Source of the DNA: a virus
Direction: 5' to 3' (one strand)
Virus record (IMG/VR): IMGVR_UViG_3300050821_002963
Span: 62,001-126,000 of that record
Length of the DNA stretch: 64,000 bases
Under the pieces are notes generated by a model. That model saw only the letters and a list, made by a program, of their open reading frames with translations. It was not told where the DNA came from and ran no database searches. Positions 16,158 to 25,084 of the stretch are shown in pieces. Numbering within the stretch: the first letter of the stretch is position 1; the number at the start of each line of letters is the position of its first letter. Made by a program: the position numbers and the translations under genes.

Positions 16158-16940
16158 ATGTCTACGACAACGATTCGAGATTTGTTCGGCGCGGCTCAGT
16201 TGAGATTGGAAGCGGGCGTTCCGCCGGTCAACCAGCAGGGTCCAGCTAGTGGTGGTGGGACGGGTGGTGGCGGTGGGATGCAAGACGACGGAACTGGTAT
16301 GGGGCCACAGATGCCACCGGAAGTGGCGAGTGCTCCCTATATCAAGCTGCTGACAAAGCTGGGCTACGAGTATCAGGGTGGAGACGAAGACATGGATGGA
16401 AACAGTTTCGGCCAGAGCTTTACCGGGTCGGACGGAGATTCCATTACGGTCAAGCCGGATGGTTCTTGGTCACGGACCGGGCCGGGTGCTACGAGGGCGC
16501 AGGGTAAATCGGTGCAAGACTTGGGTCAGGCACTGGTAAAGGATACTCTGCAACAGGGAGACGACCAGAATCACCATTACGCTCTGAGACAGGCCGGCTA
16601 CAACAAAGTCCACACGGATGCGAAAGGCACGAGCTACTACAAACATCCTCAGACGGGCAAGACGGTACACGTTACGAAGGACGGCAATTGGGGTTCCAGT
16701 ATCGGAACTGGGCGTGGTGCTTCGAAGTTGCGTGACTTCCTCGGCAACGAGCAATTGGAAGACACGGACCCGGTCATGCAGCAGAATAAGCTGAAGCAGG
16801 GCCAGATGAAGCAGCAGGCCCAGCAACAGAAGCAGCAGCAGCGATTCGGGAAGTTGACTCCCGGCACAAGGGGTACGACAGGGACACGTGGACCAGCTGG
16901 CGGTGGTGCCGGCGGTGGTATGAGTCGCGGAGGTTTCTAA
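16158..16940 (+). CDS. Gly/Gln-rich protein with two internal repeats
   Basis: 260 residues. Gly-rich linkers at both ends and a Gln/Lys-rich segment (QQQKQQQRFGK) near residue 225. Two repeats of about 45 residues (around 54-100 and 137-180) share the pattern G-Y-x-x-x ... G-x-S-x-x-x ... V-x-x-D-G-x-W. Abuts both neighbours with no gap. No recognised family; likely virion-associated linker protein. Confidence 0.55.
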   Translation: MSTTTIRDLFGAAQLRLEAGVPPVNQQGPASGGGTGGGGGMQDDGTGMGPQMPPEVASAPYIKLLTKLGYEYQGGDEDMDGNSFGQSFTGSDGDSITVKPDGSWSRTGPGATRAQGKSVQDLGQALVKDTLQQGDDQNHHYALRQAGYNKVHTDAKGTSYYKHPQTGKTVHVTKDGNWGSSIGTGRGASKLRDFLGNEQLEDTDPVMQQNKLKQGQMKQQAQQQKQQQRFGKLTPGTRGTTGTRGPAGGGAGGGMSRGGF

Positions 16941-17528
16941 ATGGACTTGGCAGCTTCTATGGGGTTGCTGGCTAGTCGTGCTAAGGTAAGCGACGGCGAG
17001 CGCCCAATTCTTAAAGGTCATGTCGGTAAGGATGGTTACTTTGAATGTCCTACTGAATTCACGACCAAAGATGAAGTTCGTTGGGCTAAGAATAGAATGC
17101 GCTCAGCGCGCATTGCACAGTATGCCGACGAATCCTGTGGACTGCCAAATACTTATGACAAAGATGGAGCGTATTTATGCGGGGGTAGGGCGGATGGAGG
17201 CAGCGAGCCATGTAACATGTTGGTTGGCTCGGAGTGCCTCATCCGAATAGAGCTATTGCCTACTCCCCATGCCACTAGTTGTATGTGGTGGGAGAAACCA
17301 AACGCAGGAGACCCAGAAGGTCGTCTGTGTCCAAAGGGAAAACTTAGCGATGATAGGTTGGACTATGGGCCGACGAAGAACCCCAAAGGCTTTGGTTGCA
17401 TACGTTGCGAATATGGGCAGGGATTGCTACCGCGACCGGACAGCGAAGGTCGAAAAAGATGGTGTAAGGTAAAGGACCATTCTGTTTCGAACAATTCGTG
17501 TTGCGCTGACAATGACCCGGAAAAATAA
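16941..17528 (+). CDS. Cysteine-rich leader-tagged protein
   Basis: 195 residues with about 14 cysteines and a leader-like start (MDLAASMGLLASR). Cys pairs occur as C-x-x-C-E and CC near the end, suggesting metal or Fe-S binding, or disulfides. GKDGYFECPTEFTTKDEVRW is distinctive but not assignable. Neighbours at 17763 and 18112 are also Cys-rich. Confidence 0.55.
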   Translation: MDLAASMGLLASRAKVSDGERPILKGHVGKDGYFECPTEFTTKDEVRWAKNRMRSARIAQYADESCGLPNTYDKDGAYLCGGRADGGSEPCNMLVGSECLIRIELLPTPHATSCMWWEKPNAGDPEGRLCPKGKLSDDRLDYGPTKNPKGFGCIRCEYGQGLLPRPDSEGRKRWCKVKDHSVSNNSCCADNDPEK

Positions 17529-17543
17529 ACGTGGAGGTTTCTA

Positions 17544-17753
17544 ATGGCAATGTTCTTTGACGCGGGTTCGAATCAATGGGTGAGTGCGGCGACTGGCAAT
17601 TACGTGTACAAGCCAGCACCGCATCCACCCACGACGTTTCCGGTCTTCGATCCGAGCATCAACGGTTGGACGAGTTCGGGAGACTACGGAACACAGCCTG
17701 CTCCAACGAAGCCGTACTTCTCTTTTCTATCAAACAGTTGGGTCACGAGCTAA
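17544..17753 (+). CDS. Small aromatic/Pro-rich hypothetical protein
   Basis: 69 residues; GTGGAGGTTTCTA upstream. Two similar segments (FDAGSNQWVSAATGNYVY and FDPSINGWTSSGDYG) form a short tandem repeat; a third partial copy FSFLSNSWVTS ends the protein. This looks like a small beta-structured virion component. Confidence 0.5.
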   Translation: MAMFFDAGSNQWVSAATGNYVYKPAPHPPTTFPVFDPSINGWTSSGDYGTQPAPTKPYFSFLSNSWVTS

Positions 17754-17762
17754 GGAGGGCAG

Positions 17763-18050
17763 ATGAGTTTGAGTATCAGGAGTATGATGGCGGCTGGTGA
17801 GTTGGCGATACAGGCTACTTACCAGCCACCAAAGAAGAAATGTAATTGCGGTTGCGGTCATTGCAAAGGAGAAAACAAGATGTCCAAGGAAATCAAGGCA
17901 GAGAGACAGAGTCCGAATTCGGTTTCTACTCCTGCGAAGAAGCAGGAACCGACGGCGGAAATCTGGAAGAAGGGTGGAGCGAAGTCCCCGGATGAGGCCC
18001 TCAGTACGGACAAGAACTCCGTCCGGCAACCTGTTAAGTGTGGTAAGTAG
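17763..18050 (+). CDS. Small protein with CNCGCGHC cluster
   Basis: 95 residues. A leader-like start (RSMMAAGELAIQATY), then KKKCNCGCGHCKG, a dense cysteine cluster typical of metal binding, then a long hydrophilic disordered tail. AAGGAGGGCAG precedes the ATG. Function unknown. Confidence 0.5.
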   Translation: MSLSIRSMMAAGELAIQATYQPPKKKCNCGCGHCKGENKMSKEIKAERQSPNSVSTPAKKQEPTAEIWKKGGAKSPDEALSTDKNSVRQPVKCGK

Positions 18051-18111
18051 GGCTATTAAAGTGGGAAATAATCGCTCAGTAAAGCGTTCTGGAGGACGTT
18101 CGTAGGGGCCT

Positions 18112-18561
18112 ATGTCATACACTAAGACCGTCCTCAAAGAAACGCCAAGCGGACCAATCGAGATATCCTTCGATGGGGTCATGACGCGGGTGGAATTCAA
18201 CTGCAAATGTATAGACGCGGTAGAGATGTGTCGTGGTATGTGCTGCAGAATGCGGACTGGTTTCTCGGTCGAATTGGAACAGGATGAGCTGGAGAAGTTC
18301 AAGCATAGACCTCATCCTTCCAAGCCCGGCGTTACTCTACTGGCAGCTACGGAAGATGGGATGCAGTGTACGTACTTGAAAGAGCCGGGGCTTTGTTCGG
18401 TACATTTGGATAAACCAAAGATGTGTCGGCAGTGGGGTTGCTCACCGGGAACGGAATGGGAAGACTACACGATACCGGTCAGAGACGCGGGTTGGATGCT
18501 ATTCCCAGTACGAAGGGAGGAAGCAGCGTTTATTCAAATCCAGATGGCAAAGAAAGAATAA
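18112..18561 (+). CDS. YkgJ-type zinc/iron-chelating domain protein
   Basis: 149 residues. Cysteines arranged as FNCKCIDAVEMCRGMCCRM near residue 30 and CSVHLDKPKMCRQWGC near residue 95-110 match the CxxCxxCC-containing domain of the YkgJ family (putative zinc or iron chelation). Such proteins are found in bacteria and occasionally phages, of unknown biochemical role. Cytoplasmic. Confidence 0.65.
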   Translation: MSYTKTVLKETPSGPIEISFDGVMTRVEFNCKCIDAVEMCRGMCCRMRTGFSVELEQDELEKFKHRPHPSKPGVTLLAATEDGMQCTYLKEPGLCSVHLDKPKMCRQWGCSPGTEWEDYTIPVRDAGWMLFPVRREEAAFIQIQMAKKE

Positions 18562-18756
18562 ATGACTCAGCTTTGGAGCTTCATTCAGGCTCATCCGTTT
18601 GGCACTTTCTTCGTGGCGGCGATTTTGGTGGAGCAGTTGCCGCCACCGACAGAAGAGTCGTCGGAGTTTTACAAGTACATCTATTCAGTCTTGCAGGCAT
18701 TGGTGGCGAACTGGAGAAGAACAAAGGATGCGTATAAATTAATCGGGAGCAAATAA
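18562..18756 (+). CDS. Small membrane-associated protein
   Basis: 64 residues, abutting the previous gene. Begins with an amphipathic/hydrophobic segment (FIQAHPFGTFFVAAILVEQL) and ends basic. Many phages carry a similar short protein near lysis or structural genes. Function unknown. Confidence 0.5.
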   Translation: MTQLWSFIQAHPFGTFFVAAILVEQLPPPTEESSEFYKYIYSVLQALVANWRRTKDAYKLIGSK

Positions 18757-18758
18757 GA

Positions 18759-18938
18759 ATGAACTGTGGACTTTGCGAGAAGGAAGCGAAGTGGAGAATC
18801 AACGACCAGGAAGGCGGCATCATCAGATACTGTTGCGACGAACATTTGGTAACGCTGGTGGCAAAGTTGAGGGTGTTCGTAGGGAGCAGAGTAGTCAAGG
18901 AACAACAGCATGAGCATATTGAAACCAACGCCAGGTGA
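18759..18938 (+). CDS. 59-residue zinc-finger-like protein
   Basis: ATG 18759 follows AATAAGA two bases after the previous stop. MNCGLCEKEAKW, then YCCDEHLVTLVAKL: C-x-x-C and C-C-x-x-H suggest a compact zinc-binding finger. It overlaps the next gene by 29 bases. Confidence 0.5.
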   Translation: MNCGLCEKEAKWRINDQEGGIIRYCCDEHLVTLVAKLRVFVGSRVVKEQQHEHIETNAR

Positions 18939-19374
18939 GCTGATAGACAGGGCAACGATCCTTTCCCTGAAGATAGTGTTCGGACATGTCAAGGGGATGG
19001 ACGTAAGCCATTTTAAGAAAGAAGAAGATGAAGTATGGGAAAGACTCAAAGAAGAAGGGTATGCGGTTATAGAGCAGTTGGACCCACATACGGATTACGC
19101 AGTGTGGGAAGATGAGACCAAGAAGATAATCGCAGAGCTACAGACGGTGAACGGCATCCTCTGGGGACTGGAAGATATGGTCAGGAAGACGGCTAAGCAC
19201 GAGTTCATGGAGTTGGGGAAACTCTGTGTAGGGATTGCGGCTTCCAATGATACGAGGAGTGAACTGATTCAGAAAGCCAACAAGCACTATTTTCTGGAGA
19301 CGAAGCCAGAGAAAGTCTACGACAAACCAAAGAAGAATTTCGTTTCAGATATTGACTTGGGAGATGCTGGGTGA
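18910..19374 (+). CDS. DUF6165-like protein
   Basis: 154 residues. PTPGELIDRATILSLKIVF at the start and SNDTRSELIQKANKHYF near the end are the two conserved segments of a helical family (DUF6165-like) found beside glycosyltransferase genes in bacteria. The context here, a glycan island starting 1 kb downstream, agrees. Biochemical role not known. Confidence 0.6.
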   Translation: MSILKPTPGELIDRATILSLKIVFGHVKGMDVSHFKKEEDEVWERLKEEGYAVIEQLDPHTDYAVWEDETKKIIAELQTVNGILWGLEDMVRKTAKHEFMELGKLCVGIAASNDTRSELIQKANKHYFLETKPEKVYDKPKKNFVSDIDLGDAG

Positions 19375-19793
19375 TACTGGCTGCGGCAATAGAGTTGTGG
19401 TGTGGTGGGCCGGGTTCTGGATGTCACGGTGAGAACTGTGGCCGCCATAAGGTTGTGGAAGACTTGTTGAAGCATCATGATTCTATTGTCGAGGACCCTA
19501 GACGGATGAACGTTGAGTCGGTCTTTACCGGGAAGCAGAGAGCGGCTTTAGAGTGGCAAGGCAAAGCACTAAAAGGTTTGATGGATGACATTACAGACCG
19601 TGTCGGCCATCCGGATGCAAGGGAATACGTAAGGAAGGCGGCTAGTCGTTTGGATACAGCGGACGAAAAGATGGCTGCGGAACAGTACTCGGCAGCAATG
19701 CTACATCAAGAGGAAGCTTTAATGGATTTGCATGAGGCAATCAGAATCACGGATAGGTATCCATCTTCGATAAGGCAGGTGGCACACGCGTAA
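19371..19793 (+). CDS. Leader-tagged protein with GGPGSGC motif
   Basis: 140 residues from GTG 19371 (overlaps previous stop). MILAAAIELWCGGPGSGC then HGENCGRHK is one of the best matches to the shared leader and motif. The body is helical, with AEQYSAAMLHQEEALMDLHE resembling a TPR-like or helical bundle. Function unknown. Confidence 0.6.
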   Translation: MILAAAIELWCGGPGSGCHGENCGRHKVVEDLLKHHDSIVEDPRRMNVESVFTGKQRAALEWQGKALKGLMDDITDRVGHPDAREYVRKAASRLDTADEKMAAEQYSAAMLHQEEALMDLHEAIRITDRYPSSIRQVAHA

Positions 19794-20104
19794 TGGATAA
19801 GGGATTGGGAGATACGATTAGACGGGTTACGACCAGACTTGGGGTAAGGACTTGTGGTAGCTGTCAGAAAAGGGCGGCGGTACTGAACAGATACTTTCCT
19901 TACTACCACGGTGAGCCGACGAGGACGGTGGAACGGGAAAGTGAGGACGGCAAAGTAAAGCTGGTTCATCTATCCAGTGGGTACCTGGTGGTGGAATACC
20001 CGGAATCATTAACTGGTAACGTTATTCAAGTTCCTTTCCACGAAAGGCATAGAGAGCACGTAGAGAAGTTCTTCGACGCGGTAATCAAAGGAAGAAAAGA
20101 ATGA
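19793..20104 (+). CDS. Small phage protein with GLGDTxxRxT and CGSC segment
   Basis: 103 residues. The N-terminal GLGDTIRRVTTRLGVRTCGS with CQKRAAVLNRYFPY forms a short conserved segment I have seen associated with phage and bacterial glycosyltransferase neighbourhoods; two cysteines (CGSC) may bind metal. The rest is a beta-rich domain. Function unknown. Confidence 0.5.
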   Translation: MDKGLGDTIRRVTTRLGVRTCGSCQKRAAVLNRYFPYYHGEPTRTVERESEDGKVKLVHLSSGYLVVEYPESLTGNVIQVPFHERHREHVEKFFDAVIKGRKE

Positions 20105-21396
20105 AAATCACGGAAAGAAAAACCTGCCGGGCTTGCCAGATGGATTTACCGGAAGAGAATGTGTTGAGTCTAGGCAGCCACGAAGTGGTGGACTTCGTTC
20201 AGTTGCTGGATGAGGGACGGGGACAGGCTCCATTGGACCTGGTCGTTTGTCGGAACAGCCATTGCAACCTTCTTCAGCTCAGGCATACGGTTGACGCCGA
20301 CACGTTGTTCAGGAAATTTTGGTACAGGTCGGGCATCAACGAGCAAATGAAAGTTGCGTTAAAAGATGTTGTGGATTCTGTACAACATTATGTGACGCTA
20401 CAGGGCCACGATGTGGTGGGCGACATCGGGTCGAACGACGGGACTACGTTGGGCTTCTTTGGCAAGGAACTGAGAAGGGTCGGTTTTGAACCAGCGACGG
20501 AGTTGGCGCGAGAGTCACAGAAGCCTGGAACAAAAATAGTCAACGATTATTTTTCGGCCTTCGAAGCGCTGAAAGCTTCTCATGGTAGGAAGTACAAGTG
20601 CCTTTTGGCTTTGGCTATGTTCTATGACTTGGACCATCCGGAACAATTTTTACGGGACGTGGCCCAGGTGTTGCATCCGGAAGGTGTCTTCGTAGTGCAG
20701 ATGAATTACTTGGGGCTGATGCTGAGGAACTTAACGTTCGACAACATCGGGCACGAACATCTTTGCTACTACAGCTTGAGTTCATTGCAACCGCTGTTCT
20801 CCAGAGTCGGGCTTAGAATAGTGGATGTGGAAATCAACGACGTGAACGGAGGCAGCTTCCGGGTCTACGCTAAGCCGGGTCATCATCCAGTCGAGCCTAC
20901 GGTGGCTACGTTGCTGGCAGAAGAAGCAGAAGCGGTAAACCTGGACGCGATACTCAGATTCGGTAAACGGGTGGAACAGACTATAGGAGAGTTGCGGATA
21001 TTCATAGAGAAGTTGAACAAGCAGGGCAAGAAAGTTTACGCGTATGGGGCTTCGACTAGAGGGTCAACGTTGCTACAAGCAATGTTTCCGGATGGTAAGG
21101 CACATGACTATATCGCGGGAGTTGCTGAGAGAGACGAAAGAAAAGTTGGCAGAAGAACGGCTGGCACTTATCTGCCTATTGTTTCGGAACAAGCTGCAAG
21201 GGAAGATGCGGATTTTTTCCTAATTTTGGTTTACCACTTCTGGCACTCCATCAGTCAGAGGGAAAGGTCGTGGATGCTAACGGGTGGTCGGTGCATCATT
21301 CCTTTGCCGAGACCGAAGGTGGTGGCATTGGAGGAAGTAGGGCTTGGTGGGAAGTTCTTTCCAGTGGCAATGGATTTGCCACAGGTAGTAGCGTAG
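20101..21396 (+). CDS. Sugar C-methyltransferase (NovU/TylC3-type three-domain)
   Basis: 431 residues with the three-part layout of sugar C-methyltransferases: a zinc-binding N-terminus (CRACQMDL, then CRNSHCNLLQL), a SAM-binding domain (VGDIGSNDGTTLGFF), and a C-terminal Rossmann-like domain (GKKVYAYGASTRGSTLL). Members methylate a carbon of an NDP-keto-sugar, so a deoxysugar-nucleotide is the likely substrate. It heads the sugar island and overlaps its neighbour by four bases upstream. Confidence 0.85.
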   Translation: MKITERKTCRACQMDLPEENVLSLGSHEVVDFVQLLDEGRGQAPLDLVVCRNSHCNLLQLRHTVDADTLFRKFWYRSGINEQMKVALKDVVDSVQHYVTLQGHDVVGDIGSNDGTTLGFFGKELRRVGFEPATELARESQKPGTKIVNDYFSAFEALKASHGRKYKCLLALAMFYDLDHPEQFLRDVAQVLHPEGVFVVQMNYLGLMLRNLTFDNIGHEHLCYYSLSSLQPLFSRVGLRIVDVEINDVNGGSFRVYAKPGHHPVEPTVATLLAEEAEAVNLDAILRFGKRVEQTIGELRIFIEKLNKQGKKVYAYGASTRGSTLLQAMFPDGKAHDYIAGVAERDERKVGRRTAGTYLPIVSEQAAREDADFFLILVYHFWHSISQRERSWMLTGGRCIIPLPRPKVVALEEVGLGGKFFPVAMDLPQVVA

Positions 21397-21405
21397 GAGC
21401 AAAGA

Positions 21406-22398
21406 ATGACGAAAGCAATGGTTATTGGAGCAAACGGTCAGATTGGCAGCTACCTGTGTGAGCTGCTAAAAGAAAAAGGCTATGAGGTGGCTAGGGAGAC
21501 TTCTTTCTCTCTGCCTTTGAGCACGAAGTATCTCAAGCAGGAATTCAGGGCAGAGTTGGCTCGTCATATGCCGGACGAGATTTACAACATGGCGGCAATG
21601 AACTACGCACCAGATTCGTGGAACCTTCCGCTAACGTATGTGCAGGTAAACGGAATGGCACCATTGGTCATGTTGAGTGTCCTGGATGAACCTGGACACA
21701 GGCACATCAAATTTTTTCAGGCTGGTTCGGCGGAAGTGTTCGAGAAGGCTTCGGTTATGCAATCAGAGGATACGAACAGGTTGCCGGAGAATCCATATGG
21801 GTTATCGAAGATGCTGGCTATGGAGGCAGTTAGAATTTATAGAGAACGCGGTCTATTTGCGTGCACTGGAATATTTTTTAACGCGGAATCTCCGAGACGG
21901 AAAGATACTTTCTTTGCTCGGAAGGTAGCGAAGGAAGCGGTGAGGCTGAAGAGAGAGATGGAAGCTACCAGTGAAGAGAGAATGAGACATCCAGTTATGC
22001 CTATCGTTCTTGGCAAGCTGGAAGCGAGAAGAGATTGGGGTTGGGCACCTGAGTATGCGGAAGTGGCATGGAAAATGCTACAACATTCAATACCAATTGA
22101 TTTGGTCATTGGCACGGGTGAGTCGAGGACTTGTAGAGAGTTCGTTTTGGAATGTCTAAAGGCAGCTAAGCTTCCAGATCCAGAAGTGCACTTCGATTAC
22201 TACGTCAAGTATGAGAAAGTAAAAGAGTATACGGCAAGAGATACGATGAGAGCGTGTCCAGAACTAGCGAGGAAGGTGTTGGGATGGCAAGCACAGTACA
22301 AGTTCAGCGACGTAGCGAGGATGTTGGTGGAAGAGGAATCAAGGAAGTCCCAGCCAAGGGAAGAGTCTATAGCTGGATTGACCAGAACTATAGAATGA
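21406..22398 (+). CDS. NAD-dependent sugar-nucleotide dehydratase/epimerase, GMD-like
   Basis: 330 residues, extended short-chain dehydrogenase. GANGQIGSYLCELLKEKGY is the dinucleotide loop; ENPYGLSKMLAMEAV has the catalytic Tyr-x-x-x-Lys; ESPRRKDTFFARKVAKEAV and LEARRDWGWAPEYAEV match GDP-mannose 4,6-dehydratase-specific segments. It is more diverged than the copy at 29437 and may act on another sugar or as a reductase/epimerase partner. Confidence 0.8.
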   Translation: MTKAMVIGANGQIGSYLCELLKEKGYEVARETSFSLPLSTKYLKQEFRAELARHMPDEIYNMAAMNYAPDSWNLPLTYVQVNGMAPLVMLSVLDEPGHRHIKFFQAGSAEVFEKASVMQSEDTNRLPENPYGLSKMLAMEAVRIYRERGLFACTGIFFNAESPRRKDTFFARKVAKEAVRLKREMEATSEERMRHPVMPIVLGKLEARRDWGWAPEYAEVAWKMLQHSIPIDLVIGTGESRTCREFVLECLKAAKLPDPEVHFDYYVKYEKVKEYTARDTMRACPELARKVLGWQAQYKFSDVARMLVEEESRKSQPREESIAGLTRTIE

Positions 22399-22457
22399 TA
22401 ATGCTGGGTTGTATGCTGGTGGAACTTCTGATGATTGGATGGCTCTGCATAAAATGA
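22395..22457 (+). CDS. 20-residue hydrophobic peptide
   Basis: ATG 22395 to TGA 22457, coupled by ATGA overlaps to the gene before and the gene after. MIMLGCMLVELLMIGWLCIK is a single short membrane span. The same arrangement occurs at 3150. It may serve to carry ribosomes between genes or be a true membrane micro-protein. Confidence 0.4.
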   Translation: MIMLGCMLVELLMIGWLCIK

Positions 22458-23443
22458 GAATAGCACTGGTAACAAATTGGGATGAACATTGTGCGGTGGC
22501 TGAGTACGCCAGGAACTTGACGGACTATTGTACAAGGGTGGATGAAGAAGTCTCATTCAAGGTGGTGACTAGACCTTTAACGTACGAAGCAATCTGGGAA
22601 CGGGTAAAGGATGTGGACGTAATCCACTTTAACTATTGTGCCCATGCTTTCTCTCAGATGGACCCATCGGCGTGGAAGAACTTTCAGACCATCAAGCCGG
22701 TGGTGATGACGGTGCACGAGTCTACGGATTGGATGGTTAGGAGACTGGCTAAGACGGAGATTGCGGATAAGTTCGTGATGCACGACAAGTTTAGGGATGG
22801 GATGCCTGCACCTGAGAACGTGGTTACGATTCCTTATGGCGTGCCGGAAGTGGATATATCGGATGTAAAAGTGGAAAGAAAGGTTGGTACATTCGGATGC
22901 GCGTTCCCTTGGAAGGGCTTACTGCCACTAGCATACGCGTGTGGACAGTTAGAGATACCACTGGATATGTATTTGTCGGAGCCGGATTCGGACAAAGGTC
23001 AGATGGATTGGCGGAGATTAATTACCGAGCTGGAGGAAGTCGGGGGACAGATAGGGATTTGGAAAGACTGGCAGATGCAAAAAGAAATCATCAGGAAGCT
23101 TGCATCCTGCGCCGTAATAGCTTTACCATTCGATCCTTGTTCACCGATTACCGGTATCAGTGCTTCGGTGAGATTGGCATTAGCCGCGAAGAGACCTTTG
23201 GTACTGACTAAGTTCTTTCACTTTGCGGACTTGTTTGACTTTGATGAAGACACTAATGACATTTGGTGGGTAGAAGGCAACTTAGAAAAGCAGTTGCAAT
23301 CTGTTATGAGACTTTTCGATCATGGTTGTGGCCTAAGTATTAGTGATCATCTTTATAACGATATGAAGTGGTCGGTGGCGGCACAGAAGTATGTAGAGCT
23401 TTACAAAACAGTACGAACAAAGGAGGCAGTACATGCCGGATAA
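22454..23443 (+). CDS. Glycosyltransferase, GT-B type
   Basis: 329 residues from ATG 22454. The start MRIALVTNWDEHCAVAEYAR is shared with the gene at 26520, so the two are paralogues. VIHFNYC and VMTVHESTDW follow the usual order of the acceptor domain; PFDPCSPITGISASVRLALA fits the donor-binding E-x7-E-like segment of GT4-type enzymes. Acts in the glycan island; sugar unknown. Confidence 0.7.
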   Translation: MRIALVTNWDEHCAVAEYARNLTDYCTRVDEEVSFKVVTRPLTYEAIWERVKDVDVIHFNYCAHAFSQMDPSAWKNFQTIKPVVMTVHESTDWMVRRLAKTEIADKFVMHDKFRDGMPAPENVVTIPYGVPEVDISDVKVERKVGTFGCAFPWKGLLPLAYACGQLEIPLDMYLSEPDSDKGQMDWRRLITELEEVGGQIGIWKDWQMQKEIIRKLASCAVIALPFDPCSPITGISASVRLALAAKRPLVLTKFFHFADLFDFDEDTNDIWWVEGNLEKQLQSVMRLFDHGCGLSISDHLYNDMKWSVAAQKYVELYKTVRTKEAVHAG

Positions 23444-23642
23444 GTTGACAGAGTTGTTCAATACTTGGTCGGTTGATAATCCAGCGGGAGACTTGTTTCA
23501 AGCTTTTCAAGGTGGGCTTTCAGCCGGGTCGTTCAGTACTAGAATGAGAGCTGTGGCGATTGTGCAGAAGGCTCAGATAAGCAACGATGAGAAGAACGAG
23601 TTGCTGACTGCAATCGGCACGCTGTCGGATATTCCAGAATAA
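23433..23642 (+). CDS. Small hypothetical protein
   Basis: 69 residues; AAGGAGGCAGTAC before ATG, overlapping the previous gene by 11 bases and the next by one. Helical and acidic at the end. No family recognised. Confidence 0.5.
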   Translation: MPDKLTELFNTWSVDNPAGDLFQAFQGGLSAGSFSTRMRAVAIVQKAQISNDEKNELLTAIGTLSDIPE

Positions 23643-25084
23643 TGGCTAAAGTCCTACTACTCGATAGCCCAAGCTGGCGGTTGTTTAACCCAAAATTGCA
23701 TTGCCATCTTGGTATCCTTTATCTGGCTGGAAGCTTGAGAGAAGCGGGACACGATGTGCGAGTTCTGGATTGTCACAGAGTCACAGGATGGGATGGCGAG
23801 AACCTGATTTTGCATAAGGAGCTGATGGAGCCTTGTGACATTCTTGGTATCTCAGCGACTACTGCCAACGTGAATTGGGGAATTGAAATGGCCAGAGATT
23901 GGCCAGCAAAAGTAAAAGTACTTGGCGGAACGCACGTTACGCATATCATGGAAGGGTCGCACGAGAAGTTCAAGAAGGCAAAGTATTTTCCAGTTTTTGA
24001 CTACTTGTTTGGTGGCGAGTGTGAAGAAATTTTTCCAATTTTTTGCACGCATTGGGAAAAAGGTTGGTTGGATAGCTGGAAGCAAAGATATATCCACGGT
24101 GTTGTGCACAAGTTGGGCGATTCTTTATTTTGGCACGGACCATTCCGAGAACCTGACGTTACTAAATTACCTGGACCGGCGTTCGACTTGTGGGAGGCAG
24201 GTTTTGAAAAAGGAGCCTTGAGCTCGACATCGGCTAAAGGTAAGGAACTAGATGCGAACAGCATGATGACGGCAAGTCTTTACACAGCAAGAGGATGTCC
24301 ATACGGTTGCACGTTCTGTGCGGATGCGAGGACGAAACTTCGTGAAGAGACCTTTGAGCAAATCGAGAAAGAAGCAAAGCAGTTGGCAGAACTTGGGGTA
24401 CAGGCCGTACGGTTACAAGATGATACATTCACCATCAAAGAAGATAGATGCAGAAGAATCTCTGACATCCTGTACAACTACGGATTCAAATGGCGTGCTT
24501 GCACCAGAGTTAACCTTAAGAATGAAAAACTATTTGAGTACATGGCAGAACACGGATGCACAGAACTTGGATTCGGAGTCGAACACGGCTCAGCAAGAAT
24601 GCTAAAGGCGATGAACAAGGGTACAACACCACAAGCTAACGAGTTGGGAATAAAGATGTGTCAGGATGCGGGCATGTTTGCGAGAGCGTTTCTGATGTTG
24701 GGTTTCCCAGGGGAGACTGAGGAATCCATTGAGGAGATGGAAAAATGGATTTTGAAAGTCCGCCCGTCGGCTGTGACACTATCCCTTTTTCAGCCATTTC
24801 CTGGCTCGGATGTTTGGAACCATCCGGAGAAATATGGTGTAGAGATTCCGGACGGGGCTTTCGACAAGTTCTGGCAATTGGGTGGAGACTCAGACCCGGA
24901 CATGATGGTCTTAAGTCTATCGACGATATCGAAGCAGTCTTTATATGCACACAGGCAGCGTCTGATTAAGGTGTTCGAGGCTGAGATTGGAAAGCTGGAC
25001 CGGACGCAGGTGCATGGCAACGTGGGGACATTTGGACCTATGGTAAAAGACGCTGGGTTCAATTCGGATTGTGTGACGGCATGA
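23642..25084 (+). CDS. B12-binding radical SAM enzyme
   Basis: 480 residues. Residues about 1-130 form a cobalamin-binding-like domain (ILYLAGSLREAGHDVRVLD, then VKVLGGTHVT). CPYGCTFC (Cys 219, 223, 226) is the radical SAM cluster motif, followed by AVRLQDDTFTIKEDRCRRI and a GFGVEHGSARMLKAMNKG segment typical of this family. Such enzymes methylate unreactive carbons or rearrange sugars, lipids or natural products. In a phage sugar island it could C-methylate a glycan. Substrate unknown. Confidence 0.85.
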   Translation: MAKVLLLDSPSWRLFNPKLHCHLGILYLAGSLREAGHDVRVLDCHRVTGWDGENLILHKELMEPCDILGISATTANVNWGIEMARDWPAKVKVLGGTHVTHIMEGSHEKFKKAKYFPVFDYLFGGECEEIFPIFCTHWEKGWLDSWKQRYIHGVVHKLGDSLFWHGPFREPDVTKLPGPAFDLWEAGFEKGALSSTSAKGKELDANSMMTASLYTARGCPYGCTFCADARTKLREETFEQIEKEAKQLAELGVQAVRLQDDTFTIKEDRCRRISDILYNYGFKWRACTRVNLKNEKLFEYMAEHGCTELGFGVEHGSARMLKAMNKGTTPQANELGIKMCQDAGMFARAFLMLGFPGETEESIEEMEKWILKVRPSAVTLSLFQPFPGSDVWNHPEKYGVEIPDGAFDKFWQLGGDSDPDMMVLSLSTISKQSLYAHRQRLIKVFEAEIGKLDRTQVHGNVGTFGPMVKDAGFNSDCVTA

